Of a DNA stretch of 22,097 nucleotides, positions 5,995-12,384 are shown piece after piece. Below the pieces are notes generated by a model. The model was given only the letters and a program-made list of their open reading frames with translations. It searched no databases and was not told where the DNA came from. Every line of letters begins with the position of its first letter. The stretch's first letter is position 1. This DNA is from a virus, in the IMG/VR virus record IMGVR_UViG_3300048597_000242, positions 1 through 22,097 of that record. The stretch is one strand, 5' to 3'. The translations under genes and the position numbers were made by a program.

Positions 5995-6484
5995 CACCAC
6001 TTTTGCCGACCGGCCCCCTCGGGAGGCCATAGCCGGCAACGCCGGCGACGGCCCCACCCCGATCAGCCTCGGCCGCCCGACGCTCGACCTCGCGCGGACC
6101 GCGTCCGGCGAAGCCTCCGAAGGAGAGCGTAGCCGGATGACGCTGGTCCCGGCCCCGCCCGTTCCCGAGCCGGAGCGGCGGTTCAGCTGGTGGAAGGAAA
6201 CCGGCATGGACAACCGCACCGTCCGCTACCTGATCCGCGACGAGAACGGCAACCACGTCGCCACCTGCGGCCTCGAGCACCAGGCCCAGGACCTGATCGA
6301 CCTGCTCAACTTCGCGATCCGCGCCGAAGCCAACATCGACGATTTCGAGGCCCCGCTCACCGGCCTGCGCGAGGACCTGCACGAGGCCCGCGTCGCCGGC
6401 AAGGGCAGGGTCGCCATCGGCCGCATGAACGTCCGCCTCGACGATATCTGGAAGTCCATCGGCAGAATTCGAGGCCGGGTATGA
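5984..6484 (+). CDS. Unknown early protein with repeat-derived N-terminal half
   Basis: Read from ATG 5984 (GGAGG seven bases upstream, overlapping the previous gene) the protein has 166 residues. Residues 1-74 are low-complexity, Pro/Gly/Glu-rich and include a palindromic element (6104-6137, encoding about residues 41-52). Residues 75-166 look like an ordered domain starting MDNRTVRYLIRDENGNHVAT and containing 'CGLEHQAQDLIDLLNFAIRA'. An ATG at 6206 with its own AAGGAAA ribosome site would give just this 92-aa domain. Either the gene has two starts or the N-terminal part is an insertion that happened to stay open. Stop and next start overlap (ATGA). Function unknown. Confidence 0.65.
   Translation: MESDTTFADRPPREAIAGNAGDGPTPISLGRPTLDLARTASGEASEGERSRMTLVPAPPVPEPERRFSWWKETGMDNRTVRYLIRDENGNHVATCGLEHQAQDLIDLLNFAIRAEANIDDFEAPLTGLREDLHEARVAGKGRVAIGRMNVRLDDIWKSIGRIRGRV
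6104..6137. repeat. GNA-bulge palindrome, copy 2
   Basis: TCCGGC-GAA-GCCTCC, short loop, GGAGAGC-GTA-GCCGGA. The outer 6-bp stem is perfect, the inner one has a one-base bulge. In coding sequence, in the low-complexity half of the 5984 gene. Confidence 0.6.
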
Positions 6485-6732
6485 AAGTCACTTTTACGGA
6501 CGTGCCGCTGTCGCACTTCGCCGGCCGCAACCCGCGCGGCGCGCTGATCCAGACCAAGCAGGGCAAGCGCATCCTCGCCATGGCCCAGCGGGCCATGGCC
6601 CTGGGCGGTTCCGTCCACGTGGAAACCCGGATCGATGATGCCTCCATGAAAACGAGCCGGGATCAGATCACCGGCACGGTCTACGAGCGCATCACCGCCA
6701 CCATCGACACCAGCCCGGAGCCTGCCGCATGA
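6481..6732 (+). CDS. Unknown 83-aa early protein
   Basis: Starts MKVTFTDVPLSHFAGRNPRG, with ATG overlapping the previous stop, and its own stop overlapping dnaN (ATGA in both cases). The middle ('GKRILAMAQRAMALGGSVHV') is helical and basic and the end has a β-like 'VYERITATIDTSP' segment. It could be a small DNA-associated protein because it is co-translated with the clamp gene, but there is no recognised motif. A longer reading from 6190 is an out-of-frame shadow of the previous gene. Confidence 0.7.
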   Translation: MKVTFTDVPLSHFAGRNPRGALIQTKQGKRILAMAQRAMALGGSVHVETRIDDASMKTSRDQITGTVYERITATIDTSPEPAA

Positions 6733-8009
6733 CCCGCACCGCCACCAAGGAAAGGCCGGCCACGCCCGGCGAAGCTCCCCCGGGGAGCGAAGCCGGGTTC
6801 GCATTCACCCTCCCCGCTGGCGCGTTCGCCGCCGCCGTCGGCAAGGCCTGCGCCGTGGTCTCCGGCCGGGTCACTATCCCGATCCTGTCGCATGCCCTGC
6901 TGCGGCTCGACGCGTTCGGCGTGCTGCACGTCATGGGCACCAATCTCGACCAGGTCGTCGAGGCGGCCGCGTCGACAACCCACAGGCATGTCGTCTCCGG
7001 CGCCATCACCGTGCCCGCGCTCGACCTCAAGGACGCGCTCGGCCATTTGAAGCCGGCCGAGGACGTGTCCGCCGTGCTTGACCCGAACCGTGCCCTGCTG
7101 GTGCTGAAGCAAGGCCGCACCACCTACAAGCTGCCGACGCTGCCGGCGGACGATTTCCCGCTGGTCGCCGAGATCGCCGGCAAGACCGCCGCCTTCGACG
7201 TCGACGCCGCCGCCCTGGCCGGCGCTCTCCGGCAGGTCGAGATGGCCGCCTCCACCGAGGAAGCCCGGTTCTACCTGAACGGCGTGTTCTTCGATTTCAA
7301 CGCGCCCGCGCCCGCGGCCGGAGCAACTTCCGTGCTGCTGGTCTCCACCGACGCCCACCGCCTGCACAAGGCCGCGCTGGCGCTGCCGGACGGCGCCCCG
7401 GCGCCAGATGCCGGTTTCTCCTTCATCCTGCCCAGCGCCGCCGTGCGGCCGCTGCTCGCCGCCTGCGACGGCCCCGCCGCCGGTCACCGCCTGTCGCTTA
7501 CCCTGGGCGGCGCCAAGCTGCGCATCGACGCGCCTGACGCCAAGGGCGGGCCGGTGGTGCTGACCACCAAGCTGATCGACGGCACCTTCCCCGACTGGCG
7601 ACGCGTGGTGCCGCAAGACCCGCCCAACCGGGTCGCCGCCGACCGCGACGAGCTGCTCGCCGCCGTCGAGCGGGTGGGCATCGTCCAGGGTGCCCAGATG
7701 AACAGCGACAACGCGAAAAGGCGCACGGCCGCCATCAAGCTGTCCTTCGCCGACGGCGAACTGCTGCTGTCCAACCGCGACCCGAATACCGGCGAGGAAG
7801 CCGACAGCGCCTGCGCCTGCTCGCTGCTCGCCGGCCACCCCGGCGAGGTCGGCTTCAACGCCGCCTACCTGGCCGCCGCCCTGCGCTCGTTCGGCGCCGC
7901 CGACAGCATCGAGATCGCCTGGACCGACGCCGGCGGACCGGCGCTGTTCACACGCCACGGCGCAGCCGGCGACGCCGACGCCCGCGTCGTCATGCCGATG
8001 CGGTTCTAG
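6729..8009 (+). CDS. dnaN: Phage-encoded DNA polymerase sliding clamp (DnaN homologue)
   Basis: A 426-aa protein that aligns by eye along the whole length of bacterial DNA polymerase III β: start of domain 1 'FAFTLPAGAF' with 'VTIPILSHALLRL' (about 48-60), 'YKLPTLPADDFP' at 133-144, the domain 2 'ARFYLNGVFFD' at 179-189, 'TTKLIDGTFPDWRRVVPQ' at 279-296 and the terminal 'VVMPMRF'. The terminal MPMR(L/F) contributes to the pocket that binds clamp partners, so it probably still binds polymerase. It is longer than E. coli DnaN (366 aa): an N-terminal extension of about 22 residues, partly encoded by a 33-bp palindrome, and extra loops around 190-200, 222-228 and 296-302. The ring encircles DNA and tethers polymerase; here it may recruit the host replicase to phage DNA. 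No clamp loader or polymerase is seen in the window. Confidence 0.93.
   Translation: MTRTATKERPATPGEAPPGSEAGFAFTLPAGAFAAAVGKACAVVSGRVTIPILSHALLRLDAFGVLHVMGTNLDQVVEAAASTTHRHVVSGAITVPALDLKDALGHLKPAEDVSAVLDPNRALLVLKQGRTTYKLPTLPADDFPLVAEIAGKTAAFDVDAAALAGALRQVEMAASTEEARFYLNGVFFDFNAPAPAAGATSVLLVSTDAHRLHKAALALPDGAPAPDAGFSFILPSAAVRPLLAACDGPAAGHRLSLTLGGAKLRIDAPDAKGGPVVLTTKLIDGTFPDWRRVVPQDPPNRVAADRDELLAAVERVGIVQGAQMNSDNAKRRTAAIKLSFADGELLLSNRDPNTGEEADSACACSLLAGHPGEVGFNAAYLAAALRSFGAADSIEIAWTDAGGPALFTRHGAAGDADARVVMPMRF
6765..6797. repeat. GNA-bulge palindrome, copy 3 (in dnaN)
   Basis: CCCGGC-GAA-GCTCCCC, one-base centre, GGGGAGC-GAA-GCCGGG: 13 perfect base pairs per side interrupted only by GAA facing GAA. 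It encodes 'PGEAPPGSEAG' in the extension before the conserved clamp sequence begins. Confidence 0.7.
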
Positions 8010-8013
8010 CGTT

Positions 8014-8265
8014 ATGGACCTGATCGCAACCGGAAAGGCGCTTTGCCAGGGCAGTTGCGGCCTGGTTGACGTCGCCGATCTGATTCCCGACGCCAATGAC
8101 CCGCCTGGGCGCTGCCCAAGTTGCGGCGGGCAGACCTGCCAATGCTCGTTTTGCGGCGAAACAGCCCAGGCCAAGCACGGCGAAAACCAACCCACCTCTG
8201 TCATCCCGGCGGCCAGTCCTGCGAAGCCCACCGGGCGAAGCGGGAAGGCCGGGACCCAGACTTGA
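8014..8265 (+). CDS. Small zinc-ribbon-like protein ending in a REP
   Basis: An 83-aa protein starting four bases after the dnaN stop, MDLIATGKALCQGSCGLVDV. It has cysteines at 11 and 15 and a dense group 'CPSCGGQTCQCSFCGE' (about residues 34-49), typical of a zinc ribbon or knuckle. From about residue 62 onward ('SVIPAASPAKPTGRSGKAG') the coding sequence is a REP element carrying a second, nested palindrome, and the stop codon TGA lies inside the REP. The original C-terminus was therefore probably lost or replaced. Close linkage to dnaN and gapR suggests a role in phage DNA metabolism, but nothing more specific is supported. Confidence 0.7.
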   Translation: MDLIATGKALCQGSCGLVDVADLIPDANDPPGRCPSCGGQTCQCSFCGETAQAKHGENQPTSVIPAASPAKPTGRSGKAGTQT

Positions 8266-8266
8266 C
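8199..8266. repeat. REP element interrupted by a second palindrome
   Basis: The outer parts TGTCATCCCGGC (8199-8210) and a 23-base right part (8244-8266, beginning GAAGGCCGGGACCCAG) are identical to the intact copy at 8549-8583. Between them are 33 extra bases (8211-8243). Confidence 0.85.
8217..8245. repeat. GNA-bulge palindrome, copy 4 (nested in REP)
   Basis: TCCTGC-GAA-GCCC, loop ACC, GGGC-GAA-GCGGGA: both stems pair (one T·G) and GAA faces GAA. It accounts for nearly all of the extra sequence in the REP at 8199. Confidence 0.7.
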
Positions 8267-8283
8267 AATCAAGGAGGCCCTCC

Positions 8284-8526
8284 ATGGCTGACACCAAAGG
8301 CATCGCCGCCGGACAACTGAAAACCCTGATCGAGCGCATCGAGCGCCTCGAGGAGGAAAAGAAGGGCCTCGCTGAAGACATCGCCGACGTCTACGCCGAG
8401 GCCAAGGGCAACGGCTTCGACCCCAAAGTCATGCGCCAGGTGATCCGCCTGCGCAAGATGGAACGGGGCGACCGCCAGGAACTCGAGGCCCTCATGGACC
8501 TCTACATGTCGGCGCTGGAGGGCTAG
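8284..8526 (+). CDS. gapR: GapR-family nucleoid protein (DUF2312)
   Basis: An 80-aa protein matching GapR along its whole length: 'GQLKTLIERIERLEEEKKGL' (about 10-29), 'DVYAEAKGNGFDPKVMRQVI' and 'RLRKMERGDRQELEALMDLY'. GapR of Caulobacter forms a dimer of coiled coils that clamps overtwisted DNA ahead of replication forks and helps topoisomerases; the family is largely confined to alphaproteobacteria and their phages. A strong AAGGAGG site precedes the ATG. Co-operonic with dnaN, it may help phage replication or compete with the host protein; the role is inferred. Confidence 0.92.
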   Translation: MADTKGIAAGQLKTLIERIERLEEEKKGLAEDIADVYAEAKGNGFDPKVMRQVIRLRKMERGDRQELEALMDLYMSALEG

Positions 8527-8733
8527 ATGGGCAAGACCCGCTTCACCTTGTCATCCCGGCGAAGGCCGGGACCCAGACTTGACGGGTTTTTTGACCGCGA
8601 GGTGGTCGAGTTGCTAACCGGCGTGAGTCGGCTGGCTATTACTACCGGCGTGGTGCGATTTGGGAAACTGCCGATCGCCCTGAGCCCGGAGGTCCACGCG
8701 ACACTGCTTGCCATGAAGGCGATCAAGCCATGA
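8527..8733 (+). CDS. Small unknown protein with a translated REP in its N-terminus
   Basis: A 68-aa protein. The ATG directly follows the gapR stop and has GGAGG five bases upstream, so this start is well supported. Residues 8-19 ('LSSRRRPGPRLD') are encoded by an intact REP (8549-8583). The remainder, from 'GFFDREVVELLTGVSRLAIT' to the end, looks like a normal small helical protein. A GTG inside the gene after the REP could be the ancestral start, but it lacks a good ribosome site. The stop overlaps the next ATG (ATGA). Function unknown. Confidence 0.65.
   Translation: MGKTRFTLSSRRRPGPRLDGFFDREVVELLTGVSRLAITTGVVRFGKLPIALSPEVHATLLAMKAIKP
8549..8583. repeat. Intact REP element
   Basis: TGTCATCCCGGC followed by GAAGGCCGGGACCCAG and CTTGAC; hairpin CCCGGC/GCCGGG. 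Sequences of this type are widespread REPs in proteobacterial genomes. This copy is inside coding sequence, read in a different frame from the copy at 8199. Confidence 0.85.
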
Positions 8734-8870
8734 TCCCCGGTATCCGCGAATGCCTGGGCTACATCGTCGCCGGCGTCGCCGCCCTGTTCATGCTGGCGCT
8801 GATCGTCCTGGTGGTCATCCCGCTGCGCGCCCTGAACTGGCTGTGGCGCGCCGTCCGGCGGTCCCTGTGA
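8730..8870 (+). CDS. 46-aa membrane peptide
   Basis: MIPGIRECLGYIVAGVAALF continues with a long hydrophobic stretch to about residue 31 and ends 'LNWLWRAVRRSL'. One transmembrane helix (about 11-32) followed by an aromatic and Arg-rich juxtamembrane end. The start overlaps the previous stop (ATGA), so it is coupled. Function unknown. Confidence 0.65.
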   Translation: MIPGIRECLGYIVAGVAALFMLALIVLVVIPLRALNWLWRAVRRSL

Positions 8871-8893
8871 CCGCCCCGCCGGGAGAATAGCCC

Positions 8894-9052
8894 ATGGCCA
8901 CCCGCGCTGTCGGCAAGCCGACGCCGTCGCATTCGGGCCTGCTGGCCCTGGCGGCGGCGCTCGGCCGGCAGGCGGCGCGCGAGGACCACGCGGCCCGCAA
9001 GGTGGCGGCGGAGCAGAAGCCGGACAACAACGGAGATGATCGCCATGACTGA
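8894..9052 (+). CDS. 52-aa basic protein
   Basis: A short gene with a GGGAGAA ribosome site before ATG 8894. The product begins MATRAVGKPTPSHSGLLALA and has a helical Arg/Ala-rich middle ('GRQAAREDHAARKVAAEQK') and an Asp/Asn-rich end. Its stop overlaps the next ATG by 8 bases. I do not recognise it; size and charge would suit a small nucleic-acid-associated or modulator protein, without direct support. Confidence 0.55.
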   Translation: MATRAVGKPTPSHSGLLALAAALGRQAAREDHAARKVAAEQKPDNNGDDRHD

Positions 9053-9247
9053 CCGCGCCCCCTCGACTCCGTAGACGACGCCCTGAGGCTGGTCGGCTCC
9101 GGCAAGATCGTGAACCTGCGGATATACGCGGACGGCTCTGCGACCTGCGCCATAACCGATGATGGCTATTGCGAGGATGGAGACACGGTTTTCCCCACCG
9201 CCGCCATTGCCCTGACCATCGCCATTTTGGAGGACAGCCGTGGATGA
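9045..9247 (+). pseudogene. Frameshifted small early gene
   Basis: ATG 9045 opens 'MTDRAPSTP' and hits TAG at 9072. Shifting frame at the five-C run (9058-9062) restores a plausible protein: after 'MTDRAP' it reads LDSVDDALRLVGSGKIVNLR, then 'IYADGSATCAITDDGYCEDG' and a helical end to TGA 9245-9247. The 'YADGSA...DDGY.EDGDTVFPT' pattern looks like a real small phage protein. One extra C in the run would repair it. It may be a true disruption, a sequencing error in a homopolymer, or programmed slippage; disruption or error is more likely because no slippery signal beyond the C run is seen. The end overlaps the next GTG start. Confidence 0.6.
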
Positions 9248-10070
9248 CCTTGTGAAGCAGGCCCGCGACCACGCTGCGGGGATGGGGTGGGTGCCGGTCG
9301 ATCAGGTGCCCGAGGAATGGAAGGATGGGCGCGAGCTGCTGGCTTACTGGAGTGGCAGCAAAGTCCACGCTATCGTCGAGCATTGGGCTGGGAAGTGGAT
9401 CGACGCCGATAATCTGGAAGTCGGACCGCCCACGCATCTGCGCGACCCAGACGATTTACACTCCGACCCGACCGCCGCCCTGCTGGTGTCCCTCGCGGAC
9501 GCCTATGAAGCGCCTATTCCCATGCTGCTGTTCTGCCCGAAATGCGGACTGCAGCATATCGACGCGCCCGAGGATGGGTTTCACGAGGGTGCTGACGCGC
9601 AATCTGGCGCGTGGTCACCCAGATGGGACAACCCGCCGCACCGTTCGCACCTCTGCCTTGGCTGCGGACATATCTGGCGCCCATGCGACCGTTACACGAC
9701 TGGCGTGGCGGCTATCGAGACAGCCGGGAAGGCTGATGGCTCGCCAGTTCCGTCCCTAGCGGACGAGGTGGTGCGGCTACGGGGCGATCTTGCCCACGCC
9801 TACGCTGAATCGCAAGCCAATCAGACCGCAGCAAGAACCGTGATGGGTGGCTTTATGGACCTTCGAGAGACGCACGCCGCCATGACCGACGCGGTGGTGC
9901 GGCTGCGGGAGGCGAGGGCCGTGCTTCACGAGATATGGGGCTGTTCCTACACATCCACGAAAACAGAGCGCGTAATGACGTTGCCGCTCGATCTTTTTAA
10001 CCGGATGCATCTCGTATTTTTTCCAGATCAGGGCCGCCGCGCGCTGGCTGGCGAGCAGGGAGACGGGTGA
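9240..10070 (+). CDS. Zinc-ribbon phage protein with DUF551-like N-terminus
   Basis: A 276-aa protein starting at GTG 9240 after a GGAGG site. Three parts are visible. Residues about 15-60 ('GWVPVDQVPEEWKDGRELLA...W') resemble DUF551, a small β-domain of phage proteins. Residues about 98-165 carry 'CPKCGLQHIDAPE' and 'NPPHRSHLCLGCGHIWRP', two CxxC pairs that make a zinc ribbon well known from phage proteins. Residues 170-240 are helical ('LADEVVRLRGDLAHAYAES', 'TDAVVRLREARAVLHEI'). It looks like a mosaic of common phage modules. Molecular role unknown. The stop overlaps the next start (TGATG). Confidence 0.75.
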   Translation: MDDLVKQARDHAAGMGWVPVDQVPEEWKDGRELLAYWSGSKVHAIVEHWAGKWIDADNLEVGPPTHLRDPDDLHSDPTAALLVSLADAYEAPIPMLLFCPKCGLQHIDAPEDGFHEGADAQSGAWSPRWDNPPHRSHLCLGCGHIWRPCDRYTTGVAAIETAGKADGSPVPSLADEVVRLRGDLAHAYAESQANQTAARTVMGGFMDLRETHAAMTDAVVRLREARAVLHEIWGCSYTSTKTERVMTLPLDLFNRMHLVFFPDQGRRALAGEQGDG

Positions 10071-10402
10071 TGGCCAACAACATCATCGGCATTCGGGTGG
10101 TCAAGACGTGGGAAACCTGCGAACGCACCACCTATTACATTGAACTGCGCACCGATGAGGGCTTCACGATGACGCCGAGCAGCCATCGCACCAGAAGCAT
10201 CTACACCGACTTTGTGGGGTTGACCAAGGATGAGGCCCGCGACCGCGCACTGATCGACGCGAACACGTGGGCCGACTTCCTCGGTCTCACCGTCGATGCC
10301 TACGTCGAGGATGGAGTTGAGCGCCAGCCGTCTATGCACTTCGAGACCTACACCACCCGGCGCAAGCTGGCCGCAAGGAAGGACACAACCCATGACCAAT
10401 GA
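10070..10402 (+). CDS. Unknown early protein
   Basis: A 110-aa protein, MANNIIGIRVVKTWETCERT, started from ATG 10070 (a GTG three bases earlier is possible; the GGGAGA site fits the ATG). It shows a β-rich first half ('TTYYIELRTDEGFTMTPSSH') and an acidic helical middle ('GLTKDEARDRALIDANTWAD'). No known motif. It overlaps both neighbours by a few bases, so it is co-translated with the zinc-ribbon gene and the 10392 gene. Confidence 0.65.
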   Translation: MANNIIGIRVVKTWETCERTTYYIELRTDEGFTMTPSSHRTRSIYTDFVGLTKDEARDRALIDANTWADFLGLTVDAYVEDGVERQPSMHFETYTTRRKLAARKDTTHDQ

Positions 10403-11621
10403 CCCCATAGACGAAGCGCGGCGGGTGCTGGAAGCCTACGGCTTCGAGATGCACCCGACCATCAAGCGAGCGTTCGAGAACCTCCTGTCCCACGTCGAGC
10501 GCCCGACCGCCCCGGTGGACGCAGAGGTGGAGCGGCTGGCCGAGCGGCTGGACAACCTGACATCCATGAGCGGAGTTTGGGGAAATGACCTTGCGGACGC
10601 CGCCGCCATGCTCCGGTCCCTAGCCGCCGAGCGGGATGATCTGAGGGAGGAACTTCGCATCCTGACCTGTTCGGATGAGGAAATTCTTGCCGACGTGCTG
10701 CCCGAGGATATCGAGGCAACCAAGGAAATCGTTGAGCGCGCATTGGCGGATGCTCGAAGGCACATCGCGCTGACTAGCCAAGTGACGGACGCGGAGGTGG
10801 CTGGTCTGCTCGAACGCGGCGGATACACGAGCCAGCTTTCGCCCGATCTTCTTCATCGACTAATTACCGATGCGTTGACCATGGTGCAAAAGATCTGGTA
10901 CCAGCAGACCGCCCCGGTGACGGGTGACCGGGCGGAGTTCGAGAAGCGATTAGAGGCTATGAAACGCGATCCGAACACACCGCTTCGTCACCAGATTCTA
11001 GCAACGGACACGCTTGCCCTCCTCGAAGCCGCCGACCGCCGCGAGATGGCGCTGGCCGAGGCGATTGCGGAGATTATTGGGCGCGTCAAGATGGCGGATG
11101 AACACGATGCAAGTCAATCTGGAACCAGATGTTTCAAGGAGCGGATGCTCACAAAGGAAGCAAAATCAATGACTACATTACGCGAGAGGTTGTGGAAGTC
11201 GGCAAGCTCCCTTGAGGACACTGCCATCGACCCTGCTTTGCTGTCCTATTTTCACAGCATGGCACAGAACGAGGCCCATGATCTTGTCCTAACCCTTTTC
11301 CTGGCTGCTGCCGATAGGGAAGGTGTGAACAAGGCATTTCTTGCGCGCCGGATGGACAAGTCCCCGGAACAAGTCACACGCTGGCTGGGGGGCTCCGGCA
11401 ACTGGACACTCGAAACGCTGACCAACCTTTTGGTCGCACTCGGCTACAAGCCGAAGTTCAGCGCTGAACGCCTCTCCGCTATGCGCCAGGACAACGAGCA
11501 CCACGACTTGGCGCACCCCGCCATCGTCGTCAACGTGACGAGTTCAGATTCATCGAGTGAAGCTAAATCCCTCAAGCTGTTGGCAGATCATGGCGATGGT
11601 GTTTTAACGGGAGCCGTATGA
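10392..11621 (+). CDS. Apparent fusion: phage coiled-coil protein + XRE-type HTH protein
   Basis: A 409-aa reading frame from ATG 10392. Residues 1-250 are of the phage Ead/Ea22 sort: repeated short helices such as 'EVERLAERLDNLTSMSGVWG' and 'AAMLRSLAAERDDLREELRI'. Residues 260-409 look like a separate protein starting MTTLRERLWKSASSLEDTAI, with an internal ATG at 11169 preceded by AAGGAAG, and a helix-turn-helix 'NKAFLARRMDKSPEQVTRWL' followed by GGSGNWTLETLTNLL. That layout is common in stand-alone XRE regulators of alphaproteobacteria. The linking stretch ('SQSGTRCFKERMLTKEAK') looks accidental. I think a formerly separate HTH gene was brought into frame, and it may still be translated separately from 11169. 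The end overlaps the next gene. Confidence 0.7.
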   Translation: MTNDPIDEARRVLEAYGFEMHPTIKRAFENLLSHVERPTAPVDAEVERLAERLDNLTSMSGVWGNDLADAAAMLRSLAAERDDLREELRILTCSDEEILADVLPEDIEATKEIVERALADARRHIALTSQVTDAEVAGLLERGGYTSQLSPDLLHRLITDALTMVQKIWYQQTAPVTGDRAEFEKRLEAMKRDPNTPLRHQILATDTLALLEAADRREMALAEAIAEIIGRVKMADEHDASQSGTRCFKERMLTKEAKSMTTLRERLWKSASSLEDTAIDPALLSYFHSMAQNEAHDLVLTLFLAAADREGVNKAFLARRMDKSPEQVTRWLGGSGNWTLETLTNLLVALGYKPKFSAERLSAMRQDNEHHDLAHPAIVVNVTSSDSSSEAKSLKLLADHGDGVLTGAV

Positions 11622-11953
11622 TGACCAACCAAAGAATGCCGGATTTCAAGTACATCTACGCTAATGGCTTCGGAGTTCAATTCGGTGGCGTCGAATTTAT
11701 GCTATCTTTTGGCATCAAAGAGAGCGTTGTATCAGATGATATAACTGAACAAGTGGGAGTTATTTTAACTCCTTCTTCTGTAAAGTTATTGTCGGTACTT
11801 CTGACAAAGTTTGTTTCCGCGATTGAGGCTGAATCAGGAGAGATTCCTCTGGATGCAAGCAAGGTGGCGAAGGTTGACGAAGCCTTAGGCGCGGCGGCGG
11901 CGGAAAGCCGAAAGCGCAAGGCGGCAGCAGAGCAGCCAACAGGGAAAGCTTAG
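11621..11953 (+). CDS. DUF3467-like protein
   Basis: A 110-aa protein. 'YIYANGFGVQFGGVEFMLSF' (about 10-29), then 'VGVILTPSSVKLLSVLLTKF' and 'VSAIEAESGEIPLD' match the layout of DUF3467, small proteins of unknown function often found beside HTH genes. The ATG at 11621 has GGGAG seven bases upstream; an overlapping ATG at 11618 is possible. The first 240 bases are markedly AT-richer than the rest of the window ('ATATAACTGAAC', 'GTTATTTTAACTCC'), a sign of separate origin together with the HTH part just upstream. A plausible moron pair; function unknown. Converges with the 11950 gene, the ends overlapping by 4 bases. Confidence 0.7.
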   Translation: MTNQRMPDFKYIYANGFGVQFGGVEFMLSFGIKESVVSDDITEQVGVILTPSSVKLLSVLLTKFVSAIEAESGEIPLDASKVAKVDEALGAAAAESRKRKAAAEQPTGKA

Positions 11954-12186
11954 GGTTTTGCCCAGCGCTTAGCCGCTGCCTTCTTCGCGATCTCTGAGCG
12001 CTGTTCCGGTGTCAGGCTTTTTGCCCGTGCCGTGCCGCCCTTCTTGCCCAGCGCCTTCGCTGCCGGGTCTTTGCCGTCATCCACGGCTTCGGCCTCGGTG
12101 ATCTCGCCGGTGGCGATCTTGGCGATCATGACGGCGGCGCCGATCACATCGGCTGGCCGCTTCTGGCCTTTCGGTCCTTTAGGCAC
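11950..12186 (-). CDS. Small basic protein with KGG and K/R-A-rich tail
   Basis: A 78-aa protein, MPKGPKGQKRPADVIGAAVM..., ending with 'GKKGGTARAKSLTPEQRSEI' and AKKAAAKRW. This type (RPADVIG...VDDGKDPAAKALGKKGG...) is a common conserved hypothetical in Rhizobiales and related bacteria. The Lys/Arg-Ala C-terminus is histone-H1-like and suggests nucleic-acid binding, an inference from composition. It is the second gene of a two-gene minus-strand unit, overlapping the first by 8 bases. It occurs in chromosomes as well as phages, so this unit may be a host-type moron. Confidence 0.75.
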   Translation of the reverse strand: MPKGPKGQKRPADVIGAAVMIAKIATGEITEAEAVDDGKDPAAKALGKKGGTARAKSLTPEQRSEIAKKAAAKRWAKP

Positions 12187-12373
12187 CAGCCTTCTCCGCG
12201 CCGTCCAATTCCCTCAACAGCCCTCCAAGCTCGTCGTAAGCCCACTGAATGTGCGCTCTGATGTCCAGCCTGTGTTCCTTGGATGTCGCTTGGGCAAGTT
12301 CCGTCCAGTCGCTACGGAGCGAATCCAGCAAGCCCTCCATGTCATCTTTGATTTCAGCAGCTTTGCGTTGCAC
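12179..12373 (-). CDS. 64-aa helical protein upstream of the KGG gene
   Basis: Starts at GTG 12373 with GGAGAAG six to ten bases upstream: MQRKAAEIKDDMEGLLDSLR. It is acidic and probably all helical ('DIRAHIQWAYDELGGLLREL'). It is transcribed from the promoter at 12410-12437 and overlaps the next gene. An acidic helical partner next to a very basic protein suggests that the two may form a complex; no family is recognised. Confidence 0.6.
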   Translation of the reverse strand: MQRKAAEIKDDMEGLLDSLRSDWTELAQATSKEHRLDIRAHIQWAYDELGGLLRELDGAEKAGA

Positions 12374-12384
12374 TTTGCTTCTCC

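Noticed and set aside
6681-8381. 566-aa open frame antisense to dnaN and neighbours
   Set aside because: It spans several well-supported plus-strand genes and is Gly/Val/Gln-rich without structure.
8549-8592. REP hairpin followed by TTTTTT as a terminator
   Set aside because: The T-run is more than 15 bases after the stem and lies in a gene with a good start; the sequence is explained as a REP.
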